Shown here in pieces: positions 15,420 through 22,963 of a DNA stretch of 24,125 nucleotides. The translations under genes were made by a program, and so were the position numbers. Numbering within the stretch: position 1 is the first letter of the stretch; each line of letters begins with the position of its first letter. Origin of the DNA: Deltaproteobacteria bacterium (GTDB lineage Bacteria > Desulfobacterota > Syntrophobacteria > B119-G9); NCBI GenBank assembly GCA_003646715.1, contig QMLL01000002.1:1-24125 (forward strand), in the 5' to 3' direction. The notes beneath the pieces were generated by a model. That model did not search any database. It had not been told where the DNA came from and was given only the letters and a program-made list of their open reading frames with translations.

Positions 15420-16487
15420 ATGGCCAGCGAATTCCCTGTGTCTCAAGATTTTGAAATCATCCTCGACAGCTTTTCGGTTTTCAAAGAATGCAAGGTAATG
15501 ATAATCGGCGACATCATCCTGGACGAGTTTGTTTACGGGAACGTCGAACGTATTTCCCCGGAGGCACCGGTACCAGTAGTCGAGGTGGAAAGAGAAACCT
15601 TTTTGCTGGGTGGAGCGGCAAATGTTCTTAACAACATAATTTCGTTGGAAGGACAAACTTTTCTTTATGGCGTCGTGGGGCATGACGACGCCGGTGAAAA
15701 AGTATTTCGCTTGTTGAAAGAAAGAAAATGTTCCACATCTGGAATAATCAAAGACAAAGAACGGAGAACAACCATCAAGACCCGGGTAATAGCAAATAAG
15801 CAACAAGTGGTAAGATTTGACAAAGAAAATCGCTCTCCTATATCCAGGACAACTCTGGAAGAATTGAAAGTAAGAATCGGTGACAATGTAAGTTCAATAG
15901 ATCTTATAATTATTTCTGATTATGGGAAGGGTGTTATTACAGAGGACTTAATGTCATTTCTCAGGAAAATTTCACAACAACACCACAAGGATCTCCTCGT
16001 AGATCCCAAAATCAAAAATGTACAGTTGTACAAGGGAGCCACTTACATCACGCCCAATCACAAAGAAGCGGAGAATATGACCGGTATTAAGATCAAGGAT
16101 AATGAATCTCTCTGTCAGGCTGGCAACCTATTGATGAAAATGCTTGGATGCAAAGCGGTGATAATAACTCGTGGTGAGAAAGGTATGAGTATTTTTGAAA
16201 ACAGCGGCAGGGTGACAGACATTCCAGCGGTAGCTCGCGAGGTATACGATGTCACAGGTGCTGGTGACACGGTCATCGGGGTTATGGGTCTTGGATTGGC
16301 CGCAAATTTGTCTTTACTTCAATCAGCTTTTCTGGCAAACGTAGCCGCAGGAATTGTGGTAGGTGAAGTAGGAACAGCCGCCGTATCCTCGAGTAAGCTT
16401 AAGCGCGCCCTACAGACGTATTCCAGAGACATATCCTCAATAAACGGGTGCATCAACCAGTACAGCTATCTCCAGGTGGAACAGTGA
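15420..16487 (+). CDS. rfaE1: D-glycero-beta-D-manno-heptose-7-phosphate kinase
   Basis: This 355-residue PfkB-family kinase corresponds to domain I of HldE, without the C-terminal adenylyltransferase. It phosphorylates heptose-7-phosphate at C1 in ADP-heptose synthesis for LPS core. Motifs: VMIIGDIILDEFVYGNVERISPEAPVPVVEV, LGGAANVLNN, GHDDAGEKV, ISDYGKGVIT, VDPKIKN and TPNHKEAENMTG. The ATP/catalytic-base motif DVTGAGDTVIGV completes the set. The frame is open from a TTG at 15369 and has an ATG at 15402, but AGGA lies 7 bases before the ATG at 15420, which also fits family length. The split-enzyme arrangement requires a separate RfaE2, not present here. The stop overlaps the start of the next gene as GTGA. 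Confidence 0.93.
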   Translation: MASEFPVSQDFEIILDSFSVFKECKVMIIGDIILDEFVYGNVERISPEAPVPVVEVERETFLLGGAANVLNNIISLEGQTFLYGVVGHDDAGEKVFRLLKERKCSTSGIIKDKERRTTIKTRVIANKQQVVRFDKENRSPISRTTLEELKVRIGDNVSSIDLIIISDYGKGVITEDLMSFLRKISQQHHKDLLVDPKIKNVQLYKGATYITPNHKEAENMTGIKIKDNESLCQAGNLLMKMLGCKAVIITRGEKGMSIFENSGRVTDIPAVAREVYDVTGAGDTVIGVMGLGLAANLSLLQSAFLANVAAGIVVGEVGTAAVSSSKLKRALQTYSRDISSINGCINQYSYLQVEQ

Positions 16488-17014
16488 GCGAACTAAAAGA
16501 GCCAAAACCAGCAAAAGTTATTACCGGCCTCCTGATTAGCCCCTCTGTTAACCAGCAAGAATGCTTCGAAATGCTTTTCAGGCATTTTGGAGATATCGAC
16601 TTCATAAGCGAAAGCATTCAATTTGATTACAGCAAATACTACGAACCCGAAATGGGAACCGGACTCAAGAGGCGGTTCGTAGCTTACAAAGACTTGAGAA
16701 GGCAGGATGATCTTGTATCGCTGAAATTACTTGCAATGGAAATAGAAGACAGATTCAAAGAGCAGGGAAAGAGACGTCTCAATGTAGACCCGGGGCTTGT
16801 AACCCTGGAAAGGCTGGTTCTGGCCACCGGGAAAAACTATACACACCGTATATACCTCAGGACAGGTGTATTTGCCGATCTTACGCTGGTTTTTAAAAAA
16901 GGAACCTATATTCCACTTCCCTGGACTTACCCTGACTACAAGGAGCCACTGATCATAGAATGGTTCAACAAAATAAGGCAAAAATATAATCACCAGCTAA
17001 AAAACTATTTTTAG
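16484..17014 (+). CDS. DUF4416 family protein
   Basis: This 176-residue protein is recognisable as DUF4416 from its chain of conserved blocks: KPAKVITGLLISPS, FGDIDFISESIQFDYSKYYEPEMGTGLKRRFVAYKDL, KRRLNVDPGLVTLERLVLATGKNYTHRIYLRTGVFADLTLVF and the ending YIPLPWTYPDYKEPLIIEWFNKIRQKY. Some databases call these GTP-binding proteins, but I see no Walker motif, and the function is unknown. The frame opens at a GTG at 16448. The GTG at 16484 is chosen because AGGTGG lies 4 bases before it and it overlaps the kinase stop in GTGA, the mark of translational coupling. The coupling to a heptose kinase hints at envelope-related work, an inference only. Confidence 0.87.
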   Translation: MSELKEPKPAKVITGLLISPSVNQQECFEMLFRHFGDIDFISESIQFDYSKYYEPEMGTGLKRRFVAYKDLRRQDDLVSLKLLAMEIEDRFKEQGKRRLNVDPGLVTLERLVLATGKNYTHRIYLRTGVFADLTLVFKKGTYIPLPWTYPDYKEPLIIEWFNKIRQKYNHQLKNYF

Positions 17015-17046
17015 TACACCCACATAAACCACCGCAGACTTATTGA

Positions 17047-18627
17047 TTAACTAAGCCGCAGGCTCTGTCCTCTTTTCGGTACAAAGACCGTGTATCCTTT
17101 TTCTTCCAGAAAACTTGCAAAGGCAAGCGCCTGATCTTCTTCACCGTGCACCACGGCAACATTTTTCACCTTCAAATTAGAGTCTTTCAAAAACTTATAG
17201 AGCTCTCGCTTATCTGCGTGTGCACTGAACCCATCAATTTTGACAACCCTCGCTCTTAATGGGTATTCTTTGTTATAAAACTTCAAGATAGGTGGCTTAC
17301 CTTTTCTTCCAGAAGCTTCGTATTTTTCTCCCAGCTCTAGAATCCTCCTACCCAGAGTATTTTGAGCCATATACCCCACTATCAGGATAGTGTTCCGCTC
17401 ATCATGAATCTTGTGTCTGAGGTGATGCAAAATTCTTCCACCTTCGCACATTCCTGACCCCGCAAGGACAATGTGCAGCGTTTTATCTCGATTCAGTGCC
17501 ATGGATTCTTCAACACTTTCAACAAAGCGCAACAATGGAAAAGTAAACGGGTTTATCCCCTTTTTAAGAAACACATCGTGAGTTTCTTTGTCATATGCTT
17601 CCGGGTGTTCTCCAAAAACCCTTGTTATTTCAGTTGCCAGAGGACTATCAACGTAAACGGGCATTTTGGGAACCTCGTCGTTCATATAGAGTTCGTGCAA
17701 AAAGTAGATCAGTTCCTGGGTTCGTCCGTAAGCAAAAGATGGAATTATAACAGACCCACCACGTTCTGCGGTTTCCACAATTACCTCTTTTAAGGCTCTT
17801 TTTAGATCGTCAACTGGTTGGTGAAGTCTGTTCCCGTAGGTACTTTCAATGATTAGTAAATCCACGTTACGATCGTTTTTGTCAAAAGTTAACGTGGGAT
17901 CTTCAATGATGGGCTTGTTAAACCTGCCCACGTCTCCCGTGTAAAGAATTGTGTATTTCCGGCCATTTTCTTCAATATCCAGCACTACCATTGACGAACC
18001 GAGAATATGTCCTGCATCATAAAAGGTACATCTCATCTTGTGACCCACGGTAACTGTGTAACGGTACGGTACTCCCTGGAAAAACTGAAGCGATTGTTCT
18101 GCATCATCCATGGTGTAAAGGGGCTCTATTATGTTCAGGTTGTACTCTAACAATAGTTCGTTGATGGCTTTATTGTTAAGCTTGTGCCCTTTAACTTTCA
18201 GGCGAGCTTTTATTTCCTGGATCTCTTTCTTTCCAACTTCACTACTGCCTCTACGCCTTTCCCATTTTTCAAGGAATCGTTTGGCGGTCTTGTAATTCAG
18301 ATAACTTGCATCCGATTCCTGTATGTGAGCAGAATCCTTCAACAACAATTCACATGCATCCATGGTAGAGCGCGTGCAGATAATGTTTCCGTTAAATCCA
18401 TTCTTTGTAAGCAGTGGAATTCTACCCGAGTGATCAATATGAGCATGAGAGAGAACAACATTCGTAATCAAGGAGGGATCAATAGGAAGTACAGTATTTT
18501 TTGCTTGTGCTTCTTTTCTTCGTCCCTGAAACATGCCACAATCCAGCAATATGTGATCTCTTTTAGTCGCAACCAGATGCATAGATCCAGTAACTTCCCT
18601 GGCAGCTCCATAAAAAGTTATTATCAT
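17047..18627 (-). CDS. Beta-CASP metallo-beta-lactamase RNase (CPSF/YSH1-like)
   Basis: This 526-residue protein has a complete beta-CASP nuclease motif set: FYGAAREVTGS, the metal motif SHAHIDHSG (His61, His63, Asp65, His66), DAGHILGSSMV (His207), YTGDVGR (Asp232), ESTYGN, SFAYGRTQELIY, GSGMCEGGR and DGFSAHAD. It probably cleaves RNA in the cytosol using two zinc ions. A charged helical insert of about 60 residues (about 110-170) splits the lactamase domain, longer than in minimal members. AAGGTG precedes the ATG by 9 bases and lies within the end of mlaD, only 2 bases separating the coding regions. It is the last gene of the Mla/partner-switch operon; why an RNase sits there is unexplained. 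Confidence 0.92.
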   Translation of the reverse strand: MIITFYGAAREVTGSMHLVATKRDHILLDCGMFQGRRKEAQAKNTVLPIDPSLITNVVLSHAHIDHSGRIPLLTKNGFNGNIICTRSTMDACELLLKDSAHIQESDASYLNYKTAKRFLEKWERRRGSSEVGKKEIQEIKARLKVKGHKLNNKAINELLLEYNLNIIEPLYTMDDAEQSLQFFQGVPYRYTVTVGHKMRCTFYDAGHILGSSMVVLDIEENGRKYTILYTGDVGRFNKPIIEDPTLTFDKNDRNVDLLIIESTYGNRLHQPVDDLKRALKEVIVETAERGGSVIIPSFAYGRTQELIYFLHELYMNDEVPKMPVYVDSPLATEITRVFGEHPEAYDKETHDVFLKKGINPFTFPLLRFVESVEESMALNRDKTLHIVLAGSGMCEGGRILHHLRHKIHDERNTILIVGYMAQNTLGRRILELGEKYEASGRKGKPPILKFYNKEYPLRARVVKIDGFSAHADKRELYKFLKDSNLKVKNVAVVHGEEDQALAFASFLEEKGYTVFVPKRGQSLRLS

Positions 18628-18629
18628 TA

Positions 18630-19082
18630 TTATTTCACCTTTCCAAAGATATATTTACCAATCAACTCTTCCAGATCCAGGGGAGGTTCTGTCTCCATTA
18701 TCCGACCACCAGGAGGAATAACCTCATCTGAAGCTCCTGGCGAAATCATAATATACTTGTCTCCAATGATACCCATTGTCTTAATAGATGCAATGGAATC
18801 CTCTTCAAGCTTTATATTTCTTCGAATCCGCATTCTGACCAGGGCTTCCTTGTCTTCCGTAAGTGAAATATCGATTACCCTCCCTATCTCTACGCCAGCC
18901 ATCGAAACAACAGCATCCTTTTTAAGCCCGGCAACGGAAGAAAAAACTGCACTGACCTGATAGTACTTACTCTTCCCAAAAACTGTCACTTCTCCAAGAG
19001 ACAAAGACAGGTAAGCCAATGATATCATTCCCAATAACAGAAAAATTCCAACCAAAAATTCAGTAACGCCTTTCCTCTCCAT
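18630..19082 (-). CDS. mlaD: MlaD-like MCE-domain lipid-transport protein
   Basis: This 150-residue protein has one N-terminal membrane anchor (about 8-30, EFLVGIFLLLGMISLAYLSLSL). A single MCE domain follows: YQVSAVFSSVAGLKKDAVVSMAGVEIGRVIDISL, then IKTMGIIGDKYIMISPG. In Mla systems MlaD hexamers form the periplasmic ring that channels phospholipid from MlaFE. GGAGG is 5 bases before the ATG. It is 16 bases downstream of mlaE. Slightly shorter than E. coli MlaD (about 183 residues), mainly at the C terminus. The downstream mlaC lipid carrier is missing; an RNase gene occupies that place. Confidence 0.92.
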   Translation of the reverse strand: MERKGVTEFLVGIFLLLGMISLAYLSLSLGEVTVFGKSKYYQVSAVFSSVAGLKKDAVVSMAGVEIGRVIDISLTEDKEALVRMRIRRNIKLEEDSIASIKTMGIIGDKYIMISPGASDEVIPPGGRIMETEPPLDLEELIGKYIFGKVK

Positions 19083-19098
19083 TATTCCTCCAACATCT

Positions 19099-19884
19099 TT
19101 AAAGCATCAGAGATGTTACAATGTAGTCACCAACCAGAACCATGACAGACGAAAGAACAACTGCCTCAGTAGTTGCCTTACTCACGCCTTCTGCTCCAAA
19201 ACTTCCACGCCGAGTGCCTGCCCAAAAGCCTTTGTAACAACAAATCCATATTATCAGTATTGCAAAAAAGAACGATTTTACCACTCCCATCCAAACGTCC
19301 TGGTTCAAGACGCTATTTTTCATTCCCCAGATAAAAGCACCAGGGTTTACCCCCATGAGCCCCACACCTATCGCATATCCTCCTATCATTCCCACGATAT
19401 CAAAAATGGCCGTGAGCAGCGGAACAGCTATGATACATCCCAGCACTTTGGGGGCTATGATATAACTGTAAGGATCTATCGCCATACACTCCAACGCCTC
19501 GATTTGTTCCTCTATTCTCATAATACCTATTTCTGCACAAATCGCCGAACCGGCCCTGCCAGTGACCATTAAAGCTGTGAGAACCGGCCCGAGTTCTCTT
19601 ATTAAACTTAGAGCAACAGCAGATCCTAACAGACCTTCAGAACCAAACTTTGAAAGAGTGTAATAACCCTGAAGTCCAAGAACCATGCCCGAAAAAGCTG
19701 CGGTAAAGGACACTACAGCCAAAGACTTATTCCCAATAAAGTGCACCTGCTTGATGGTGGAATAGAATTTTCGGGGGGGCTTAAATATACCCAGGAAGGC
19801 ATTATAAAAGAACAACCCCATACTCCCAAGTTCCCGTACCCAGTCAATTCCATACTTGCCTAAAGCCGAAATTACATTAATCAT
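19099..19884 (-). CDS. mlaE: MlaE-family ABC transporter permease
   Basis: This 261-residue integral membrane permease carries the signature LSLIRELGPVLTALMVTGRAGSAICAEIGIMRIEEQIEALECMAIDPYSYIIAPKVLGCI in its middle and about five hydrophobic segments. It couples to the MlaF ATPase and holds the MlaD ring, moving phospholipids between inner membrane and periplasm. It follows mlaF by 24 bases and precedes mlaD by 16, so the F-E-D order matches classical mla operons. The length is as usual for the family, and no feature is degenerate. Confidence 0.94.
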   Translation of the reverse strand: MINVISALGKYGIDWVRELGSMGLFFYNAFLGIFKPPRKFYSTIKQVHFIGNKSLAVVSFTAAFSGMVLGLQGYYTLSKFGSEGLLGSAVALSLIRELGPVLTALMVTGRAGSAICAEIGIMRIEEQIEALECMAIDPYSYIIAPKVLGCIIAVPLLTAIFDIVGMIGGYAIGVGLMGVNPGAFIWGMKNSVLNQDVWMGVVKSFFFAILIIWICCYKGFWAGTRRGSFGAEGVSKATTEAVVLSSVMVLVGDYIVTSLML

Positions 19885-19908
19885 GTTTATCTCTTCGATC
19901 GAGAGTCC

Positions 19909-20712
19909 TCATATTTTTCCGATTAACGTCTCAAGAAATTGAGAATCTTTTGAATACTTTTCCTCTGGTTCTCTGTTCAAAAATTGTATTACCCTCTCAT
20001 TTGTGCTTTTTTTAACCTCTTCAGGCGTACCCTGGGCAAGGATTTCTCCTTTATCCATCACAATCATCTGGTCTGCTATGGCAAAAGCGCTCTCCAGTTC
20101 GTGGGTAACTACCACAATTGTCATGCCGAAAGCAGATTTCAGTTTTAAAATTAGATTATCCAGACCAGCAGACGTGATAGGATCGAGTCCTGATGAAGGT
20201 TCGTCGAAAAAGAGTATTTCGGGATCCATGGCAAGTGCTCTGGCAAGCCCCGCTCTCTTTTTCATTCCTCCACTCAACTGGGAAGGCATAAAATCTTCAA
20301 AACCCGCTAGCCCAACCATCTCCAGTTTCAACTGGGTCATAATACGGATTGTCTCCTCACTCAGCTTGGTATGAACCCGGAGCGGAACCGCGATGTTCTC
20401 CCCAACGGTCATGGAATTAAACAAAGCTCCACCCTGAAAAAGGACGCCAATTCTCTTCCTGAATGCGTCCAGCTCTCTACGGTTCATATTAACTAGATTT
20501 TTCCCGTCGATAAAAATATTTCCAGCAGTCGGTTTTTTGAGTCCTATAAGGAGCTTAAGCAGGGTACTCTTGCCACAACCACTCACTCCCATGATCACAG
20601 TGATAGCTCGTGGCTGTACCTCAAACGAAATATTATGAAGGACTTTTAAAGAATCGTAGTGAGTATCGACGTTTTCTACTCTAATTAGGGAAGTAACTTC
20701 GGCATTTGACAT
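19909..20712 (-). CDS. mlaF: MlaF-family ABC transporter ATP-binding protein
   Basis: This 267-residue ATPase has Walker A GVSGCGKSTLLK, a Q-loop at VLFQGGALFNSMTVGENIAVPL, ABC signature LSGGMKKRAGLARA, Walker B EILFFDEPSSGLDP and switch histidine VVVTHELES. The GGALFNSMTVGENIA stretch and the 'SSGLDPITSAGLDNLI' run are typical of MlaF. A C-terminal tail (about 240-267) extends past the nucleotide domain; in E. coli this part contacts the STAS protein MlaB. It starts 27 bases after the STAS gene. No clear Shine-Dalgarno is seen, so translation may depend on the upstream gene. Confidence 0.94.
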   Translation of the reverse strand: MSNAEVTSLIRVENVDTHYDSLKVLHNISFEVQPRAITVIMGVSGCGKSTLLKLLIGLKKPTAGNIFIDGKNLVNMNRRELDAFRKRIGVLFQGGALFNSMTVGENIAVPLRVHTKLSEETIRIMTQLKLEMVGLAGFEDFMPSQLSGGMKKRAGLARALAMDPEILFFDEPSSGLDPITSAGLDNLILKLKSAFGMTIVVVTHELESAFAIADQMIVMDKGEILAQGTPEEVKKSTNERVIQFLNREPEEKYSKDSQFLETLIGKI

Positions 20713-20739
20713 ATTTCATGGATCTTTCGAATTCTGGAG

Positions 20740-21096
20740 CTATACCTGTTGGGTTTGAGATTTTGTAGAAGCAAGTGCCTGCTCTTCGTTTTCTTTAATA
20801 TCAAAAATTTTCTCAAGACGCGCAAGCTTAATAACTTCCATGGTCTTCAGATTAACTCCGGCCAGGATCAATTTACCACCATATTTACCCAGAGCCCTTA
20901 ACGCTTCTATAAGTGTGGCAATGCCCGAACTATCCATGTAGCCAACTTTACTCAAGTTTACTACTACGGCAGGTGCCTTTTCTTTAGCAAGTTTCAGTAG
21001 GATTTCCCTAGCTTTCGGCGACGAATATAGATCGAAATCGCCTTCCAAGTCAATTACACTTATTCCGTCATTTACCTGTCTCAACGATACCTTCAC
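20740..21096 (-). CDS. STAS-domain protein, RsbV/SpoIIAA-like antagonist (possible MlaB)
   Basis: This 118-residue single STAS domain has the antagonist phosphosite motif VGYMDSSGIATL (Asp55, Ser56-Ser57, Gly58), retained in the form phosphorylated by RsbW-type kinases. The start is a GTG with GAGG/AGGA just upstream, inside the end of the preceding kinase gene (29-base overlap), so the two are coupled. In anti-sigma systems this protein is released or captured according to its phosphorylation. Here the next gene is mlaF, and in E. coli the STAS protein MlaB binds MlaF. It could therefore serve either role, or both. No sigma factor gene is nearby. Confidence 0.88.
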   Translation of the reverse strand: MKVSLRQVNDGISVIDLEGDFDLYSSPKAREILLKLAKEKAPAVVVNLSKVGYMDSSGIATLIEALRALGKYGGKLILAGVNLKTMEVIKLARLEKIFDIKENEEQALASTKSQTQQV

Positions 21097-21565
21097 GATT
21101 CCTGACCTCTTTCCCTGTGAGATATTTGACTAGTCTAAGTTGGTTCGATCCAGATCTTGTGACACAATAGTCCACTTCGTCTACCGCCCGGTGTATCAGA
21201 GTTACACCGAGTCCTCCCCCTGTGGGCTCAACAGAACTCAAGAAGTCCGAAGATTTCGGATGGAAGGGAGATGCATTGTCTTCCAATAACACTTCCAGCC
21301 TGTCATCCATCAAATTGAAAATAAGTTTGAAGTCCTTAGCAGAATCAAATTTGTACCCGTGCCTGATAATGTTGGTAGCTGCTTCGTCTATCGCTATCTG
21401 AAGATGAACAACCTGTTCATCATTTAATCCCGCAAGATTGCCAATTTCTTCGGAGACAGCCCTTAAAACCCTCATCATTTTCGGGTGGCTGCTCACTTTT
21501 ATCTCTATCACTTCTCTTTTCCTGCCATTAGCTGAAGTCTTATTTTCAGGACCTACTTTTTCCAT
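21068..21565 (-). CDS. RsbW/SpoIIAB-like anti-sigma factor serine kinase (HATPase_c_2)
   Basis: This 165-residue GHKL ATPase has an N-box QIAIDEAATNIIRHGY (Glu61 as base, Asn65 for Mg). Its G1 motif is LLEDNASPFHP (Asp96) and its G2 loop PTGGGLGVTLIHRAVDEVDY (Gly116-118). That residue set is the one used by SpoIIAB/RsbW kinases to phosphorylate STAS antagonists, and a STAS gene follows with a 29-base overlap. A short polar tail of about 20 residues precedes the domain. GAGG lies 8 bases before the ATG and a TTGACA-type promoter further upstream. It is the first gene of an operon continuing into mlaFED. Its target beyond the STAS protein is unknown. Confidence 0.9.
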   Translation of the reverse strand: MEKVGPENKTSANGRKREVIEIKVSSHPKMMRVLRAVSEEIGNLAGLNDEQVVHLQIAIDEAATNIIRHGYKFDSAKDFKLIFNLMDDRLEVLLEDNASPFHPKSSDFLSSVEPTGGGLGVTLIHRAVDEVDYCVTRSGSNQLRLVKYLTGKEVRNREGIVETGK

Positions 21566-21588
21566 GGCCTTAACCTCTACTTGAAAAT

Positions 21589-21617
21589 AAGCTAACAGAG
21601 GCTCTTTTTTTTGTCAA
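21589..21617 (-). promoter_or_regulatory. Probable promoter of the RsbW-STAS-Mla operon
   Basis: On the minus strand a consensus TTGACA (21617-21612) is followed by a 17-base spacer and TAGCTT (21594-21589). The predicted start site lies just upstream of the GAGG ribosome-binding site. The -10 is poor (3 of 6). Because TTGTCAA reads as a -35 on both strands, a divergent promoter for the Rieske gene could overlap it. Confidence 0.45.
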
Positions 21618-21713
21618 TAAAAGTCCGCCATTATGGTAAGAAACAGTCGATAATGATAAGATCCAACGCATCGCACGATGTTCGTAGGATTGTGACAATA
21701 GAATCAGAGAATC

Positions 21714-22202
21714 ATGCAGAAGAAGCAAAAAAACATGAATCCCAAGCCTACAGATAAGCTCAGACAAAGCACACCTAAAGAAGAATATTCCACCGCGCAC
21801 AGGTCTTTCTTGCGTCATCTGATCAAGTTGCTGTCTCTGTTTGCGGTTGCTGTTATTTTATGGCCAGTACTGCGCTTCATAACTTTTAAATTTCCGAAAA
21901 AGACTGTGATAGTCATACCAGGCTTCAGGAAATTAAAGGGCATGATTCATAAAGATGGCGCCTACGTGAACATCATTGACGATAAAATCATGGTACTATC
22001 AGATAGATGCACCCATCTTGGCTGTGTTATACGTTACGACCCGATCTCCAGGCAGTTCGTTTGCCCCTGCCACGGCAGCAAATTTGATTTAGAAGGCAAA
22101 AGAATCTCCGGACCAGCAAAGCATCCACTAAAAAAATTATTCTACAGAGTAGATAAAAAAGGGAATCTCACCATATTGTTACCTCTTTCACTTGAAAAAT
22201 GA
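21714..22202 (+). CDS. Membrane-anchored Rieske [2Fe-2S] protein
   Basis: This 162-residue protein has an N-terminal cytosolic tail, one membrane segment (about 36-57, LIKLLSLFAVAVILWPVLRFITF) and a Rieske domain. The cluster motifs are CTHLGC (Cys99, His101, Cys104) and CPCHGSKFD (Cys117, Cys119, His120). Cluster ligands and the stabilising Cys104-Cys119 disulfide pair are all present, as in bc-complex subunits. Neither a cytochrome b nor a cytochrome c subunit is adjacent, which is unusual. The Shine-Dalgarno before the ATG is weak, and an ATG seven codons in is an alternative. The next gene is an SH3/coiled-coil membrane protein. An electron-carrier role at the inner membrane is likely; the partner is unknown. 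Confidence 0.9.
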   Translation: MQKKQKNMNPKPTDKLRQSTPKEEYSTAHRSFLRHLIKLLSLFAVAVILWPVLRFITFKFPKKTVIVIPGFRKLKGMIHKDGAYVNIIDDKIMVLSDRCTHLGCVIRYDPISRQFVCPCHGSKFDLEGKRISGPAKHPLKKLFYRVDKKGNLTILLPLSLEK

Positions 22203-22267
22203 GGCGTTTTGTTTTAGTTTTTCAGCTTGTTGGGAGCAACAAATCAATAACCGCAAAGGAAGGGGCG

Positions 22268-22963
22268 ATGAAAAAAGACAACATAAGCAGACTTATCGGC
22301 AAAATAGCATGGTTATTCATATTGATTTTACTTACTGCAACCGGATCTGCTTTCGCAAAAAGAGCATATGTTTCTGATGAGACGGTTGAAATAAATATCC
22401 GCACAGGGCCGAGTTTGCAAAACAAGATCATCGCCTTACTAAAGGTTGGTGATCCGGTTGAGTTTCTAGGCGAAGAATCAGGCTGGGCAAAAGTTCGCCT
22501 GCCAGACGGAAGGGAAGGCTGGACACTAAAAAAATATTTAATGAACCGCTTGCCATGGAAAATTTACGCCCTGAAACTAGAAGAAACAAACAAAGAAATG
22601 AAGCAAACAATTGCCACACTAAAAGAGGAAAATAGCGACCTTCGAAAGCAGAATAAAGAATTGAGCCAGAATCTGGCAAGAACAAAAGAAGAACTTAACA
22701 GGCTCGAGAAGATGTATTCAGAATTGAAGGCGGGTGCGTCAAACTACCTGAGTTTAAAAAAATCCTATGATGAATTGGCGGAAAAATCCAAAGTTATGGA
22801 AAGTGAATTAAAGAAGCTTAAGCAAGAAAACGAGAGAATTAGATACTCTCAGAACATCAGGTGGTTCCTTTCAGGCGCTGCTGTTCTGGTATTTGGGTGG
22901 CTCGTCGGACTTCAAATGGGAAAGGCAAAATCTCGCCGAAGATCAAGACTTTATTACGATTAA
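22268..22963 (+). CDS. SH3-domain coiled-coil membrane protein (YgiM/TIGR04211-like)
   Basis: This 231-residue protein begins with a signal-like segment, MKKDNISRLIGKIAWLFILILLTATGSAFA. A bacterial SH3 domain follows (about 31-90, VEINIRTGPSLQNKIIALLKVGDPVEFL...GREGWTLKKYL). A long charged coiled coil (about 103-195) precedes a C-terminal membrane helix (199-217) and a basic tail ending SRRRSRLYYD. This order matches the TIGR04211 family. The ATG at 22268 is chosen for its AAGGAAGGGG site and clean signal peptide. An ATG at 22199 makes an ATGA overlap with the Rieske stop, but would add 23 residues before the signal. The domain faces the periplasm. A wall-binding or scaffolding role is inferred. 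Confidence 0.85.
   Translation: MKKDNISRLIGKIAWLFILILLTATGSAFAKRAYVSDETVEINIRTGPSLQNKIIALLKVGDPVEFLGEESGWAKVRLPDGREGWTLKKYLMNRLPWKIYALKLEETNKEMKQTIATLKEENSDLRKQNKELSQNLARTKEELNRLEKMYSELKAGASNYLSLKKSYDELAEKSKVMESELKKLKQENERIRYSQNIRWFLSGAAVLVFGWLVGLQMGKAKSRRRSRLYYD

Noticed and set aside
20740..21565. A complete sigma-B-type stress regulon
   Set aside because: Kinase and STAS antagonist are present but no sigma factor gene lies in the window, so the classical arrangement is not supported.
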